Source of the DNA: Mytilus edulis
Taxonomy: Eukaryota > Mollusca > Bivalvia > Mytilida > Mytilidae
Direction of reading: 5' to 3'
Length of the DNA stretch: 64,000 nucleotides
Assembly: GCF_963676685.1 (NCBI RefSeq)
Contig: NC_092349.1
Location: 42,175,426-42,239,425, forward strand
The position numbers and the translations under genes are program-made. Each line of letters starts with the position of its first letter. The first letter of the stretch is position 1. Under the pieces are notes generated by a model. The model was not told where the DNA came from and did no database searches. It was given only the letters and a program-made list of their open reading frames with translations. Below, in pieces: positions 1 through 12,200 of this stretch.

Positions 1-884
1 ACGTATATTATATAGCAAGATTTGGCACATTTCTTGTTGTTGAAGATTTGGTTTCGAATGATATATAAGTGATTTCAACACGAGTTGACCTTCCAAATAT
101 ATCGTCATTTGTCACTGATGAGTTTTATCAATATGAAACTAATGTAAATGAAATAGTGCAACCAAGTCTGGTACCTTGATAATTTTTTAGTACAACTTCG
201 TAGTTTAAAAACTTAAACCAACCGTTTAAGAAAACCATTTCAGATCCCAGAGTTTTTGTTTGTAGTTTCATCCGCTATAACACACGTAAGCCAACCCTTT
301 CAACACAGTTGTAGTAAATTGGATATGAATGGTAATATTGATATATTTTTCATCGAAGACGCCTCCAAAATCTGAAGTTTAATGCGTGCAAAAAAACCTT
401 AACTTTCAATATACTTTTAGTACAGTCGTTTTTATATACTATAAAAATTACCTCATTTCCTGTGCATATACTAACATGATCACAAAAGCGAGGATGTGTT
501 ATCCCGTAACAATGGAAACATTTTAAAGCTGTAAAAAGATTGAAATGCGTTCAGCTAAGTACAATAGTACTTATATTAGTGTTAACATTATATTTTTCAA
601 ATTATATTATTCAAAATAACGACTCAAGTCTGTAGTTGTTTGCTGCTAAACACTACGTTTAAGAAAATCCATCTTATCGTATATTATATTATTGCTGGAC
701 AAAGATTGATTGATCGATTGATTGGTTGTTTAACGTCCAGTGATAATTAGTTGTGCATATTAAAACGAATTAATCGAACCTGACATTAAATGAGCCAATC
801 ATACTGTATTTGATATGCCTTTTTTTAGCAGGTATTGTTTCCCTCTTAGCTATAGCTAGCACCATCTCTTCTCTTCCTCTATTG
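1..884. other. Intergenic, AT-rich
   Basis: No gene seen. A GATTGATTGGTTGTTTAACGTCCAGTG segment near 710..740 looks like the end of a common molluscan repeat. Confidence 0.5.
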
Positions 885-1530
885 ATACATTAAGCCATGC
901 GTTAAGGTATAGGTATAGAGGGAGAGTTGAGCTCTCATAAACATGTTAAACCCCACCGCATTCTGCGCTTGTCCCAAGTCAGGAGCATCTGGCCTTTGTT
1001 AGTCTTGTATTATTTTTATGCATGCCCCACCTACGATAGTAGAGGGGCATTATGTTTTCTGGTCTGTGCGTCCGTTCGTCCGTCTGTCCCGCTCCAGGTT
1101 AAAGTTTTTGGTCAAGGTAGTTTTTGATGAAGTTGAAGTCCAATCGACTTCAAACTTAGTACACATGTTTCCTATGATATGATCTTTCTAATTTTAATGC
1201 CAAATTAAAGTTTTTACCCCAATTTCACGGTCCACTGAACATGGAAAATGATAGTGCGAGTGGGGCATTCGTGTACTGAGGACACATTCTTGTTAATTTT
1301 AGTTTCTTGTGTACAATTTGAAGTTTAGTATGGCGTTCATTATCCCTGAACTAGTATATATATTTGTTAAGGGGCCAGCTGAAGGACGCCTCTGGGTGCG
1401 GGAGTTTCTCGCTGCATTGAAGACCTGTTGGTGACCTTCTGCTGTTTTCTGTTCCATGCATGGTCGAGTTGTTGTCTCTTTGACACATTGCCCATTTTCA
1501 TTTTCACTTTTATTATATTTCTGATACATT
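885..1530 (+). mobile_element. Dispersed mussel repeat (LINE/SINE-like tail), split by an insertion
   Basis: CTTGTCCCAAGTCAGGAGCA..TTGTTAGTCTTGTATTATTTTTA continues after 1296 as AATTTTAGTTTCTTGTGTAC..GGGGCCAGCTGAAGGACGCC..TTGTTGTCTCTTTGACACAT. An inverted relative is at 60060..60475. The 76-aa and 69-aa open frames here are chance. Confidence 0.6.
1019..1296 (+). mobile_element. Dispersed 280-bp repeat (CCACCTACGATAGTAGAGG family), copy 1
   Basis: Same start, order and end (GGACACATTCTTGTT) as the copy at 42331..42616. It sits inside the repeat at 885..1530. Confidence 0.75.
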
Positions 1531-2187
1531 TATACGTAAATATATATATAATGCTTACAATGTGCCTATTCTCCGATCATATTACACGCGGTTATCAAAC
1601 TCGTACTCTGACAAGTTTCTGTGCATGGTTCAGATAGAATTATCTCCCGTTAATCAGGAAAAACATTTTTAATATAACTTACTGTAAAACATGACGCATA
1701 ATATGTCGTTTGCCTGATAGATGTGATGCTTTAGAAAAGTATAACTAACGAATCTTTTCAAATCCTTCACATATGCAGGATTAAAACAGCTTTCGACTTA
1801 TGTTTTTATTGGTCTATATATATATTGGGTTTTTTTATTAAAACTTAATTTTTATAATTCTGCAGCATTACTCACATCTTCTGTGCACGTTTTCTGTTTT
1901 TGTCCATTAATAAAGCTTAATTTTCAATTTTTCTCCATTTATTTTGAATTTTGCTTGAATTTGTCCCCTCTTCATAGTGAAATTTGACTAAACTAAGTAA
2001 TAAGAATTACTTATAAACATTAAAGGTGAATAGATGTCCCAAAACATACCTTCAACGTAATTGTATTGTATCCAGATTAGACATCCTAAAAATGTGAAAA
2101 ACTCAAAATAACTAATTTCTGGCAAATACTAAATCAATGTAACATAGGTTTTAACTGAATTTCGTGTATGTACTATTCAGTAAAATA
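1531..2187. other. Intergenic, nothing recognised
   Basis: AT-rich with stops in all frames. Confidence 0.5.
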
Positions 2188-2905
2188 GTGGTGCAGAAAA
2201 AATTGGTACCGTTAATGTTATTACTACCGCTGGGTCCATGCCTCTGCGTGTGGACTGTTAGTCCCCGAGGGTATCACCAGCCCAGTAGCCAGTACTCCGG
2301 TACTGGCATGAAAATACGGATTTTTGTGTTATTAAATTTGCTGTTACAAAATGTTAAAAATTATTTAAATTAAGGAATGTATCTCCCTCATGCAAAGCTC
2401 TGATTCCTTTCACGGATTTTGCTATACCTTTTGGACATTTTGGATTGTAGCTCTTCATCTTTTATATCTGCTTTGGATTTTACATATTTTGGCCACGAGC
2501 ATCACTGAAGAGACATGTATTGTCGAAATGCGCATCTGGTGCAGAAAAATTGGTACTGTTAATGTTATTACTACCACTGGGTCAATGCCTCTGCTGGTGG
2601 ACTGTAAGTGCCCGAGGGTGTTACCAGCCCAGTTGCTAGTAATTCGGAACTGGCATGAAAATACGGATTTTTTTGTGTTATTAAATTTGCTGTTACAAAA
2701 TGTTAAAAAATATTATAAATTAAGGAATGTATCTCCCTCATGCAAAGCTCTGATTCCTTTCACGGATTTGGCTATACTTTTTGGAACTTTTGGATTATAG
2801 CTCTTCATCTTGTATATAAGCTTTGGCCACGAGCATCACTAAAGAGACATGTATTCCTTAAAATGCGCATCTGGTGCAGAAAAATTGGTACCGTTAATGT
2901 TATTA
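2188..2905 (+). repeat. Tandem array of a mussel dispersed repeat, two units of about 340-350 bp plus a start
   Basis: The GGTGCAGAAAAATTGGTACC block recurs at about 2190, 2538 and 2874. Each unit holds GTATCACCAGCCCAGTAG-type and CTCTGATTCCTTTCACGGAT blocks. A single unit-like copy sits at 35877..36055. The 136-aa open frame across the array is repeat sequence. Confidence 0.75.
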
Positions 2906-2957
2906 TGTATAACATTTATCGACATCATTTTTGCAGGTTTTGTTCCATAGCTAATTA

Positions 2958-3124
2958 GGAGATAACTGTATTGTATTTTAAGCTCCGACGGCATCAATTG
3001 GGGATTTGATGGTCGCAAATTAAGTTTACTGGCGACTCGTTAGCGGAGACAGTAAACGGGTATTTGCGACCATCAAATCCCCAATTGATGCCGTCGGAGC
3101 TTAAAATACAATATTGTTATCTCC
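2958..3124. repeat. Long near-perfect palindrome (arms about 63-74 bp)
   Basis: GGAGATAAC...GGTCGCAAAT (2958..3020) mirrors 3062..3124 with two mismatches. The loop itself pairs further (GTTTACTG with CAGTAAAC). A related GCATCAATTG/CAATTGATGC pair lies at 3211..3230. Confidence 0.85.
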
Positions 3125-3870
3125 ATTCTAATGAAACTGACAGAAAACAACGTTAAAACATGAATTTAAAATCTGTCATATACCGTCTGCGCTTGCGCGT
3201 ACGTCCCATAGCATCAATTGCCAATTGATGCCATGTAGATAAGTGACGTTATCCAATCAAAATGAACGTTACAAACGTTGTTGCATTAGAATGTATTTTC
3301 GTACTGCATAGAAATATTTGAAGGTACAACATTGAAAATATTGATTTTTCATGATCCAATCCAATGAATTGGAACATTTTCCAACTTCAACCCCAAGTGT
3401 TCTTTCCATTTTATCTGTTTTCAAGCTCATCTCCATACGCCATTTGCTGTATAACAATTCAACATTCTTTTTATAACACAAATTAAGGTGTTTTGTTTAC
3501 TTACATTTAATGAACTAATCTTAAACATTCAGATGAAACCCTAATAATATCTGATAGAATAAGTTTTTGAAAGAAATATTGAAAGATTTGCTTACGACTA
3601 AACGCCATTAATTTCTCTTATAAATGATGGCATTGTATTTTAAATTAATATTTTGTCATGATTCAAACTTTTTACGCATAATGTTTTTAGATTGAACATT
3701 GAAAATTAATACTTAGAAAAATTCACTGTATTATCTTTTAAAAAAACCAAATACTGTATCGTAGTTAACATAACAAAAACAAAAGACTTATCTTACCATA
3801 ATATAAGTACTTGTTCATTATTTGCCATATGCACAGTCGTCTGATAAGACTTAAAAGTCTCTACAACTGA

Positions 3871-3912
3871 AAAAGACGATAAGAAGTTATGGAATTATTC
3901 TTATCGTCTTTT
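3871..3912. repeat. 15-bp hairpin
   Basis: AAAAGACGATAAGAA and its exact complement, separated by 12 nt. Confidence 0.6.
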
Positions 3913-4223
3913 ATTGAAATGCAATAACCGGTCTTTCATCACAGTCATTGGACATCAATAGTTTTCAGCATACAGTCGTGAAAACGTGGTTTTATACACT
4001 GATTCAATAAACTTTATGTTAACAGAAAAAAACACATCTATTTTGATCGTCAGGTTGCAATTTTCTTGTTCACATTTACTATTACTCCGCAGTTAACTGA
4101 TTTTTTAAGATATTAAAAAGAAAACCTCAACTAAGGGTGATAAGGTAAGGATTTACTTAAGTAAAAGGGTATTACTTCGCTTATAAGAACTAACATCAGA
4201 TTTAATAAAAAAACATTTTTTTC

Positions 4224-4400
4224 TTCGTTTATATTCCGCCTAAAAGTACAAAAAAAGTTCCTTAGATGCTTTTGAAGGAATCAAATCATTTCTCTGAGAA
4301 TAACTACGTTTATTTGGCAGGTGATTTTAACAGCAGACCATCGAAAGACTTAGATTACATAATAGCAGAAGAAAATAATTATGACGGTATACTAATTGAA
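4224..4400 (+). pseudogene. LINE endonuclease-domain fragment
   Basis: Translation with two frame changes gives FVYIPPKST, SSLDAFEGIK and ENNYVYLAGDFNSRPSKDLD. The last contains the GDFNxR motif of the apurinic-like endonuclease of non-LTR retrotransposons. No start, stop-rich flanks and no RT nearby, so it is a dead remnant. Confidence 0.65.
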
Positions 4401-4714
4401 ATCCACCATTGCATACAATTATTTACAAATACGAAGTCTTGACAATCTTAATTGTCATTGAACTAAGAACAATTGGATAAAACAAATAATATTCAAAATA
4501 ATTCACTTGTATTTTTATGCAGATACATTGAACCCCGATATGTACAATGTATACTTCTATTGTTAACAATAGAATAGGTGATAACATTGCTGCTATATTT
4601 ATTAGTAAAAATGAAGCAACAGGTATTGTGATTTATTCTATGGCAACAATTGACCTTCTTAGTTTTATCTCAAATTTTTATCTGTTGAATTTTGATCATT
4701 TTATATAAAGAGGG

Positions 4715-4975
4715 ATGAAGATACCAGAAGAACATTCAAACTCAAAGATAAAAAATAACCTGACAACGCCATGGCTAAAAAAGAAAAAAGCCAAACAGAA
4801 ACACAATAGTACACAAGACGCAACATAGAAAACAAAAGACTGTAGCAAAACGAAAACCTGGAGGTGGTCTCAGGTTCTCCGAAAGAGTCAGCAAAACCTG
4901 CTCAACATGCGTCACCCGTCGAGTTGGTCATGTTATTACAAACCTGGTATTCAGTCTTATTCGCTGAAAAGTTGT
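4715..4975 (-). mobile_element. Inverted 3' fragment of the RT retroelement family
   Basis: Same tail in reverse (GATACCAGAAGAACATTCAA, CAACGCCATGGCTAAAA, then TGTTATTACAAACCTGG). Confidence 0.55.
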
Positions 4976-6285
4976 TGACATTTTATAGATAAGTTACAAA
5001 TTTATATTAGTCTATAAAAAATGAAAGAAAAAGTTTTTGGAACTACAATGTATTAATTATATTTGATTTTAATTTGAAAATAGATATACATTGAATAAGT
5101 TATCAAAGGTACCAGGGTTATAATTTAGTACGCCAGACGCGCGTTTCGTCTACATAAGACTCATCAGTGACGCTCATAACAAAATAGTTATAAAGCCAAA
5201 CAAGTACAATGTTGAAATGCATTGATGATCCAAAATTTCAAAAAGTGGTGCCAAATACAGCTTAGGGAATCCATGCCTGGAATAAAAAATTCCTTAGTTT
5301 TTCGAAAAGTTCAAAGTTACATCATATCTAATTTTAGAGAACTATTAATAATATATCTAATGTTCAAGTGGTTTCAACACTTTTGATCATCATGCTTCAA
5401 GATATTGATTGACAATTGGTATATAATAGTTTCATAATGGCAAGGTACAGATCAAGTTTGCATTTTTTTCACGGTCTGATAATTTCTGCGCAGAGTTATG
5501 GTCCTTGGACTTAAAAATTCACTCAGACAATCAGTTTTCCACACTGTTTTAGGTCATCCTTGAAAGATGTTGACTTGATATTTTCTTTCTGTTTACACCG
5601 TGACAGCTTATAGAACAAGTAAGCATTTTGTTCCAGTATAACCATGCAATACTCTCAGAGTAATGTTTTAATATCATGATGTAATTAGATAATGGTCATA
5701 CATGTCACCATTGCAATAACGAAGCGCCACCAATGCCGAACATTTTGTAATAATACAAATGTTCACTTTCAAAAGTTTTCGATGTAATCATTCTTGTCTT
5801 TTTGCTCAATAGCCACCAAAAAAAACACGGTTCTTTGGGTGTGTATTTGTTAAATTCCTTTATACGCAATTTTTTATTGAACTTTTTTTATCGGGTAAAT
5901 TATTTTGTAGACACCCATATATTTGTGTGGCTGTGCATGTTTGCTAATCAACAATACCTCTTGGTTTTTTTCTGTTTCGTTTGGTTGCTGATGGATTAAC
6001 ATATGCCATAGATTACTTTTTAAATAAATCAATTACTTTAGTTATCTTTCACATCTCGTTTCAAGACAAATAAAAAAATTGTGTTTGTATGATCTTCAGT
6101 GATGTCTTGTATCTTGTTTTATTCCTAGATTTGCAATATGCAGTGGTTTCAAAACTAACCCAAAAGGAAGTTGCCCGTTTACTTCGTTTTAATTCATATC
6201 TATCAATTTTGCAATGTGTTAATGCATGTTAGTTCTAGAAATTCCACTTGTAGTCTTATCTTTCCCTATATCTAGTCCAAGTACA
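4976..6285. other. Upstream region of the SVWC-like gene
   Basis: Apart from one inverted repeat copy (5104..5300) I see nothing coding. A CTATATC at 6267 is too close to the first ATG to serve it, but could serve the ATGs at 6298/6301. Confidence 0.4.
5104..5300 (-). mobile_element. Inverted copy of the GCGCGTCTGGCG repeat
   Basis: AAGGTACCAGGGTTATAATTTAGTACGCCAGACGCGCGTTTCG then ACTCATCAGTGACGCTCA, the reverse of the 41.5-kb units. Confidence 0.65.
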
Positions 6286-9200
6286 ATGTTAACAATAATG
6301 ATGGCTGATCGAATAGTTTGGATTTTCTTTTTCGTGTGTAGCTTAATTCCTTTTTCAAACTCGTTTTGCATGATGACAATTCCGACGTCGGGTAGGGAAT
6401 TTGTTTTATATTTCAAATGGCTGCTTAAACTTCAAACTTCTTTGTATAATTAAAGCAAAACATCTATAGGTAAATTAACAAACTATTTGTTAAGGAAGGA
6501 TGACAAAAGAATAACATGCAGCTAATTCAAAAGGGGAACATTATTATGTTCATGAAGAATGATAATCGTGTCCTATAAATTGAGAGTAGAAGCTTCAATG
6601 AGATACATTTGATGAATAAAAATGTGAACACATTGGCATATTCTGAAAACAAAATTTATGGCGTGAAGATAATACGTGTTTCAGAATGAAGTAAATGATT
6701 GTCTAAAGCTTAAATTATTTGAACTAAAAGCTTTGTTAATTTTCAATCATATTCAAGTACTTTAAAGTAAAATTAATAGCATCAATTTCTTATTCTTCCA
6801 GACACAACACAGTGCGTATACAAAAATGTCACCTTAACTTTAGGTCAGACATTTACAAACTATGACGACTGCTTGGAGCTTAGGTGTCTAAAAGATGGGA
6901 GTATGTCCATCTGCGGGTATGTAGACAGTACAATGTATATGATCACCACATAATAACTACTTAATATGTACTATTTTCCGGTATGTTTTTCCAAGCCCCG
7001 AGTTGGTGTTGTTCCATCATAAGTTATCCGAATTCTTTGCGGATGATTTGCCTAACACACATTATTTCCTACCAAGTTTTCTAAGATATCTCTCGAAGTG
7101 CCCAGTTGTTCCCCACGTTTTTTAGCGCTCCGAATTCAATGCTTGTCTAGATAATGACCGTAAACGTTTAATTTGTTAAATTAACATATCTATTTTAATT
7201 AATAATATTCACTTTCAATTAGGTAGCAATAAACAGTTAGGAAAAAATATTAAAATTTGCCCTTATAGATTTTACCATCCCCTTTTCATTGCTTTCTTGC
7301 AATATCAAGCTTACTGTTTGTGTCATATATGTGCATATGTATGTAATCAGAATCTTCCATAGATTTTATATCCAGTATATAAAATGGTAAAATATAATTT
7401 CTTTTGGTGTGTATCCATGGCAACAATCTGCATTTATTTGTTATAAAATATTGCAAAAAGATGTCACATATTTCCCCAAAATTTGGCTAAAAGTAGAATT
7501 TCAATCGCTTGAAGTAATACCTTTTCTGAAACTGTGTACATACATCATTCAGCAAATCCAATGAAAATCATATGTCTTTCGTCTCATTTTTTTGTAAAAT
7601 TGCGTCAAAAAGTTCGTGTAGAAAAAAAGTGTTTGTAAACATTACATTAATTTCTGGACCGATAGCCGGTCTAGCTATGAAAATGCGGATTGTCAAACAG
7701 AAAATAGCCCATAAAACATGTAAAAAATAATCTTGATGCTCTTATAAACCATCTTTGAAGGTTAAGTTAGCACTCAGCTTTCTAAAAATGAATTTTATTA
7801 CACAATAACTTTCCTATTTGAAAAATCCACCGGGGCCAAAATGCGAAACTAAACTCCTAACTGTGTATTGCTACCTTAATAGTTAATATTTTTTTCAAAT
7901 TCTCCCTTTTAACTTATTTTCTGTGTTCTGCTAGCTAAATCGAGTAAAATGGCCTTTTATTTTTGAAAATTGGTTGAGTAATAAATATTTTATGAAGGTT
8001 AGCAGTCGACACTGAAACGCGACAAAAACTGATTTAAAGAAAGGTGCCAAGTCAAAGTGTAAAATCTTGTCTCTACCTCAATTTTTGGCAAAATCTTAAA
8101 AACTATACCTCTTTTGTCAGTTTTTTTTTTGCAGAAAATCTTAATAAGATCTCTGAAAATGCAAAATTGTACAAAATTTAGCAATTTCAAGCATCAAAAT
8201 GTTAATCGTTATGCCTATTGCATAGCAAAGACTTGATTAAAAGACTTGGTGATAAAGAATCAATTTCTTACATCTGATTTAACTTTACATTTAATATATG
8301 CCAAAATGTAACATGAAATCTTGATAAAAACAATAATTTGATATATTCGCAAGAAAAAAACCAACGCGTTCAATACTTAGGCTACTACATGCAGCCCAGT
8401 TAATCAGAAGCAAGGGTTAAGCCGATAGAGTACAAATATAAGCCTTGTGTCAAAATGTCTAATTTTGGTTGCTAAGGACTGTAAACAATAAAATTGACAT
8501 GCATTGTCATTCTTAAACACTTAATTTTCTCAGAAGTTGATTTAGAATCTAAATATCAATAGATTTGTGGCATGAAAAGTTTTAAATTATACAATTCTGA
8601 GCTTGGTAAGTATGCCATAAGGTAGCAATAAACAGTTAGGAAAAAATATTAAAATTTGCCCTTATAGATTTTACCATCCCCTTTTCATTGCTTTCTTGTA
8701 ATATCAAGCTTACTGTTTGTGTCATATATGTGCATATGTATGTAATCAGAATCTAAAATGGTAAAATATAATTTCTTTTGGGTGTATCCATGGCAACAAT
8801 CTGCATTTATTTGTTATAAAATATTGCAAAAAGATGTCACATATTTCCCCAAAATTTGGCTAAAAGTAGAATTTCAATCGCTTGAAGTAATACCTTTTCT
8901 GAAACTGTGTACATACATCATTCAGCAAATCCAATGAAAATCATATGTCTTTCGTCTCATTTTTTTGTAAAATTGCGTCAAAAAGTTCGTGTAGAAAAAA
9001 AGTGTTTGTCAACATTACATTAATTTCTGGACCGATAGCCGGTCTAGCTATGAAAATACGGATTGTCAAACAGAAAATAGCCCATAAAACATGTAAAAAA
9101 TAATCTTGATGCTCTTATAAACCATCTTTGAAGGTTAAGTTAGCACTCAGCTTTCTAAAAATGAATTTTATTACACAATAACTTTCCTATTTGAAAAATC

Positions 9201-12200
9201 CACCGGGGCCAAAATGCGAAACTAAACTCCTAACTGTGTATTGCTACCTTAATAGTAAATATTTTTTTCAAATTCTCCCTTTTAACTTATTTTCTGTGTT
9301 CTGCTAGCTAAATCGAGTAAAATGGCCTTTTATTTTTGAAAATTGGTTGAGTAATAAATATTTTATGAAGGTTATCAGTCGACACTGAAACGCGACAAAA
9401 ACTGATTTAAAGAAAGGTGCCAAGTCAAAGTGTAAAATCTTGTCTCTACCTCAATTTTTGGCAAAATCTTAAAAACTATACCTCTTTTGTCAGTTTTTTT
9501 TTGCAGAAAATCTTAATAAGATCTCTGAAAATGCAAAATTGTACAAAATTTAGCAATTTCAAGCATCAAAATGTTAATCGTTATGCCTATTGCATAGCAA
9601 AGACTTGATTAAAAGACTTGGTGATAAAGAATCAATTTCTTACATCTGATTTAACTTTACATTTAATATATGCCAAAATGTAACATGAAATCTTGATAAA
9701 AACAATAATTTGATATATTCGCAAGAAAAAAACCAACGCGTTCAATACTTAGGCTACTACATGCAGCCCAGTTAATCAGAAGCAAGGGTTAAGCCGATAG
9801 AGTACAAATATAAGCCTTGTGTCAAAATGTCTAATTTTGGTTGCTAAGGACTGTAAACAATAAAATTGACATGCATTGTCATTCTTAAACACTTAATTTT
9901 CTCAGAAGTTGATTTAGAATCTAAATATTAATAGATTTGTGGCATGAAAAGTTTTAAATTATACAATTCTGAGCTTGGTAAGTATGCCATAAGGTAGCAA
10001 TAAACAGTTAGGAAAAAATATTAAAATTTGCCCTTATAGATTTTACCATCCCCTTTTCATTGCTTTCTTGTAATATCAAGCTTACTGTTTGTGTCATATA
10101 TGTGCATATGTATGTAATCAGAATCTAAAATGGTAAAATATAATTTCTTTTGGGTGTATCCATGGCAACAATCTGCATTTATTTGTTATAAAATATTGCA
10201 AAAAGATGTCACATATTTCCCCAAAATTTGGCTAAAAGTAGAATTTCAATCGCTTGAAGTAATACCTTTTCTGAAACTGTGTACATACATCATTCAGCAA
10301 ATCCAATGAAAATCATATGTCTTTCGTCTCATTTTTTTGTTAAATTGCGCCAAAAAGTTCGTGTAGAAAAAAGTGTTTGTCAACATTACATTAATTTCTG
10401 GACCGATAGCCGGTCTAGCTATGAAAATACGGATTGTCAAACAGAAAATAGCCCATAAAACATGTAAAAAATAATCTTGATGCTCTTATTAACCATCTTT
10501 GAAGGTTAAGTTAGCACTCAGCTTTCTAAAAATGAATGTTATTGCACAATAACTTTCCTATTTGAAAAATCCACCGGGGCCAAAATGCGAAACTAAACTC
10601 CTAACTGTGTATTGCTACCTTAACAGTTGTGGTGTGACTGTCAGTTTGAAAAGAATTCCGGTGCTAATGCTGTCTGAAGGGCAAACGATATAGTTTTGGT
10701 CCCATATTTAAATTTTGATCACAATTTGCATTAAGCCTTTTTTTTGCCTGATTTAATCAGATATGTAATAATAAAAAAAAAAAGATACCCTCGTGTGCTA
10801 CTTTTTGAGTAAAATGAGGTAGAAATTTTATATATTTGTTCAAAATTCGGATTTTTGGACTAATTTTCCTTTCGACAGAAGTGAATAACGTTTTTATTTT
10901 AAAAGATAAACACAAGCTGTTTTTTTTTTGGTTTAATTATTTAACAATTCTTTATTATATATTTCTGTTCTTATTTGTGCATTTGTTTTTTCTTCTTCAG
11001 ATTACTCATATTTATCAAATATTCATGAATGTAGAAAAAAAACATAATTTTTTTCTGTATATTTATCAAATTAAAAAAAATTGCACTATTGACTTCTTCA
11101 TGAAAATTGACACACATAATCTTCGTACGTAAACAAACCAAATGGCATTTTAAAAAAGCTGGGTTTTTTTTATTTAATTTTTTAACGCTTCTTTATTATA
11201 TATATCTGTTCTTATTTGCGCATTTGTTTTTTCTTTTTCTTCAAATAACTCATATTTATCAAATATTTACGAATGTAGAAAAAAAACATCATTTTTTGCT
11301 GTATATTTATCAAATTAAAAAAAATTGCACTATTGACTTCTTCATGAAAATTGACACACATAATCTTCGTACGTAAACAAACCAAATGGCATTTTAAAAA
11401 AGAGTGGTCCATGAACTTATTTTTTTAAGTTAATTAAGTTTGAATGATAAAAATCAGTCAAAAACTGTATCTTTTCCCGATAAGGCATAATTTGACGTCG
11501 CGAAAATAACAATTTACGTTAGCTAAGTCATTACCTTCCCTTAACGCCTTTAATCTTGCAGTGAGATAGGAGAGTTTGTGCATCGTTATGCCGTGTTTGA
11601 CGTCGTTTTATTTGTGGAGATTTACATATATATCTTCGGATCTTAATACAATCAGAACTGAAACTTCGATTTTTGTGTGGATCCTCTCAAGGCCCTGCCA
11701 GAAAGACAGGGCAAATATGTTTATGGTTTTTTTTCAACGAGTATCTCGTAAATGATAACTCTTTTCTGCATTTTAAAAGAGAAATACACCTTGTCTAGTG
11801 TCTTTTCTTAAAGTCAAGAGTTAGTATACCCAAACAGTTTTTGACATCCTCTAAGTTTTAATTGCAGAAATGAAGGGTCCGGGGGAGGCAAGGTTATTTG
11901 CCAAAAACATTGTTTTTTGTTCCCCCTTTCGCCAAACTGTTTAAGCAAATTATACGTTGATTGTCAATTTCAGAAGTTTCACCCTAATTGTAAGTATCCT
12001 CATGACCTTTGTCCCGACGCTGAAGTAGATATGATAAAAGTCACCTTAATTTGGAAACCTTATTCATTTTTTGCATTTCTTGTAGCTTTAAGATCACGAA
12101 TATTTCACAAAACAGTGAATAAATTGACCGGTTCCGTCAAAAGACTAACAGTACAACTGAGTAAGCAAATGTTACTTACCGAAATGAATCAATATTGAAA

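Larger units (their letters stand above)
7222..10619. repeat. Tandem array: MITE-spacer-MITE-spacer-MITE
   Basis: The unit is MITE plus a spacer (7876..8620, repeated at 9249..9992). Starts at 7222, 8621 and 9993 give periods of 1399 and 1372 bp. The two spacers are almost identical over about 745 bp, indicating a recent event. Short open frames on both strands in the spacers are copies of each other and are not genes. Confidence 0.85.

Noticed and set aside
2390..2800. 136-codon open frame
   Set aside because: Runs through two units of a tandem dispersed repeat; the next unit carries the same text in a different frame.
7999..9608. 63-codon open frames in the 7.2-10.6 kb array
   Set aside because: They are on opposite strands of duplicated spacers and lack any coding feature.
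7222..10619. CRISPR-like direct repeats
   Set aside because: Repeat units are over 600 bp with transposon termini; there are no short regular repeats with unique spacers anywhere in the window.
10836..11376. 98- and 89-codon open frames
   Set aside because: AT-rich shadows of the 242-bp tandem duplication, no domain.
11917..12198. 93-codon open frame in SVWC-like intron 2
   Set aside because: No ATG at its start, no domain, lies inside an intron and next to repeat tails.
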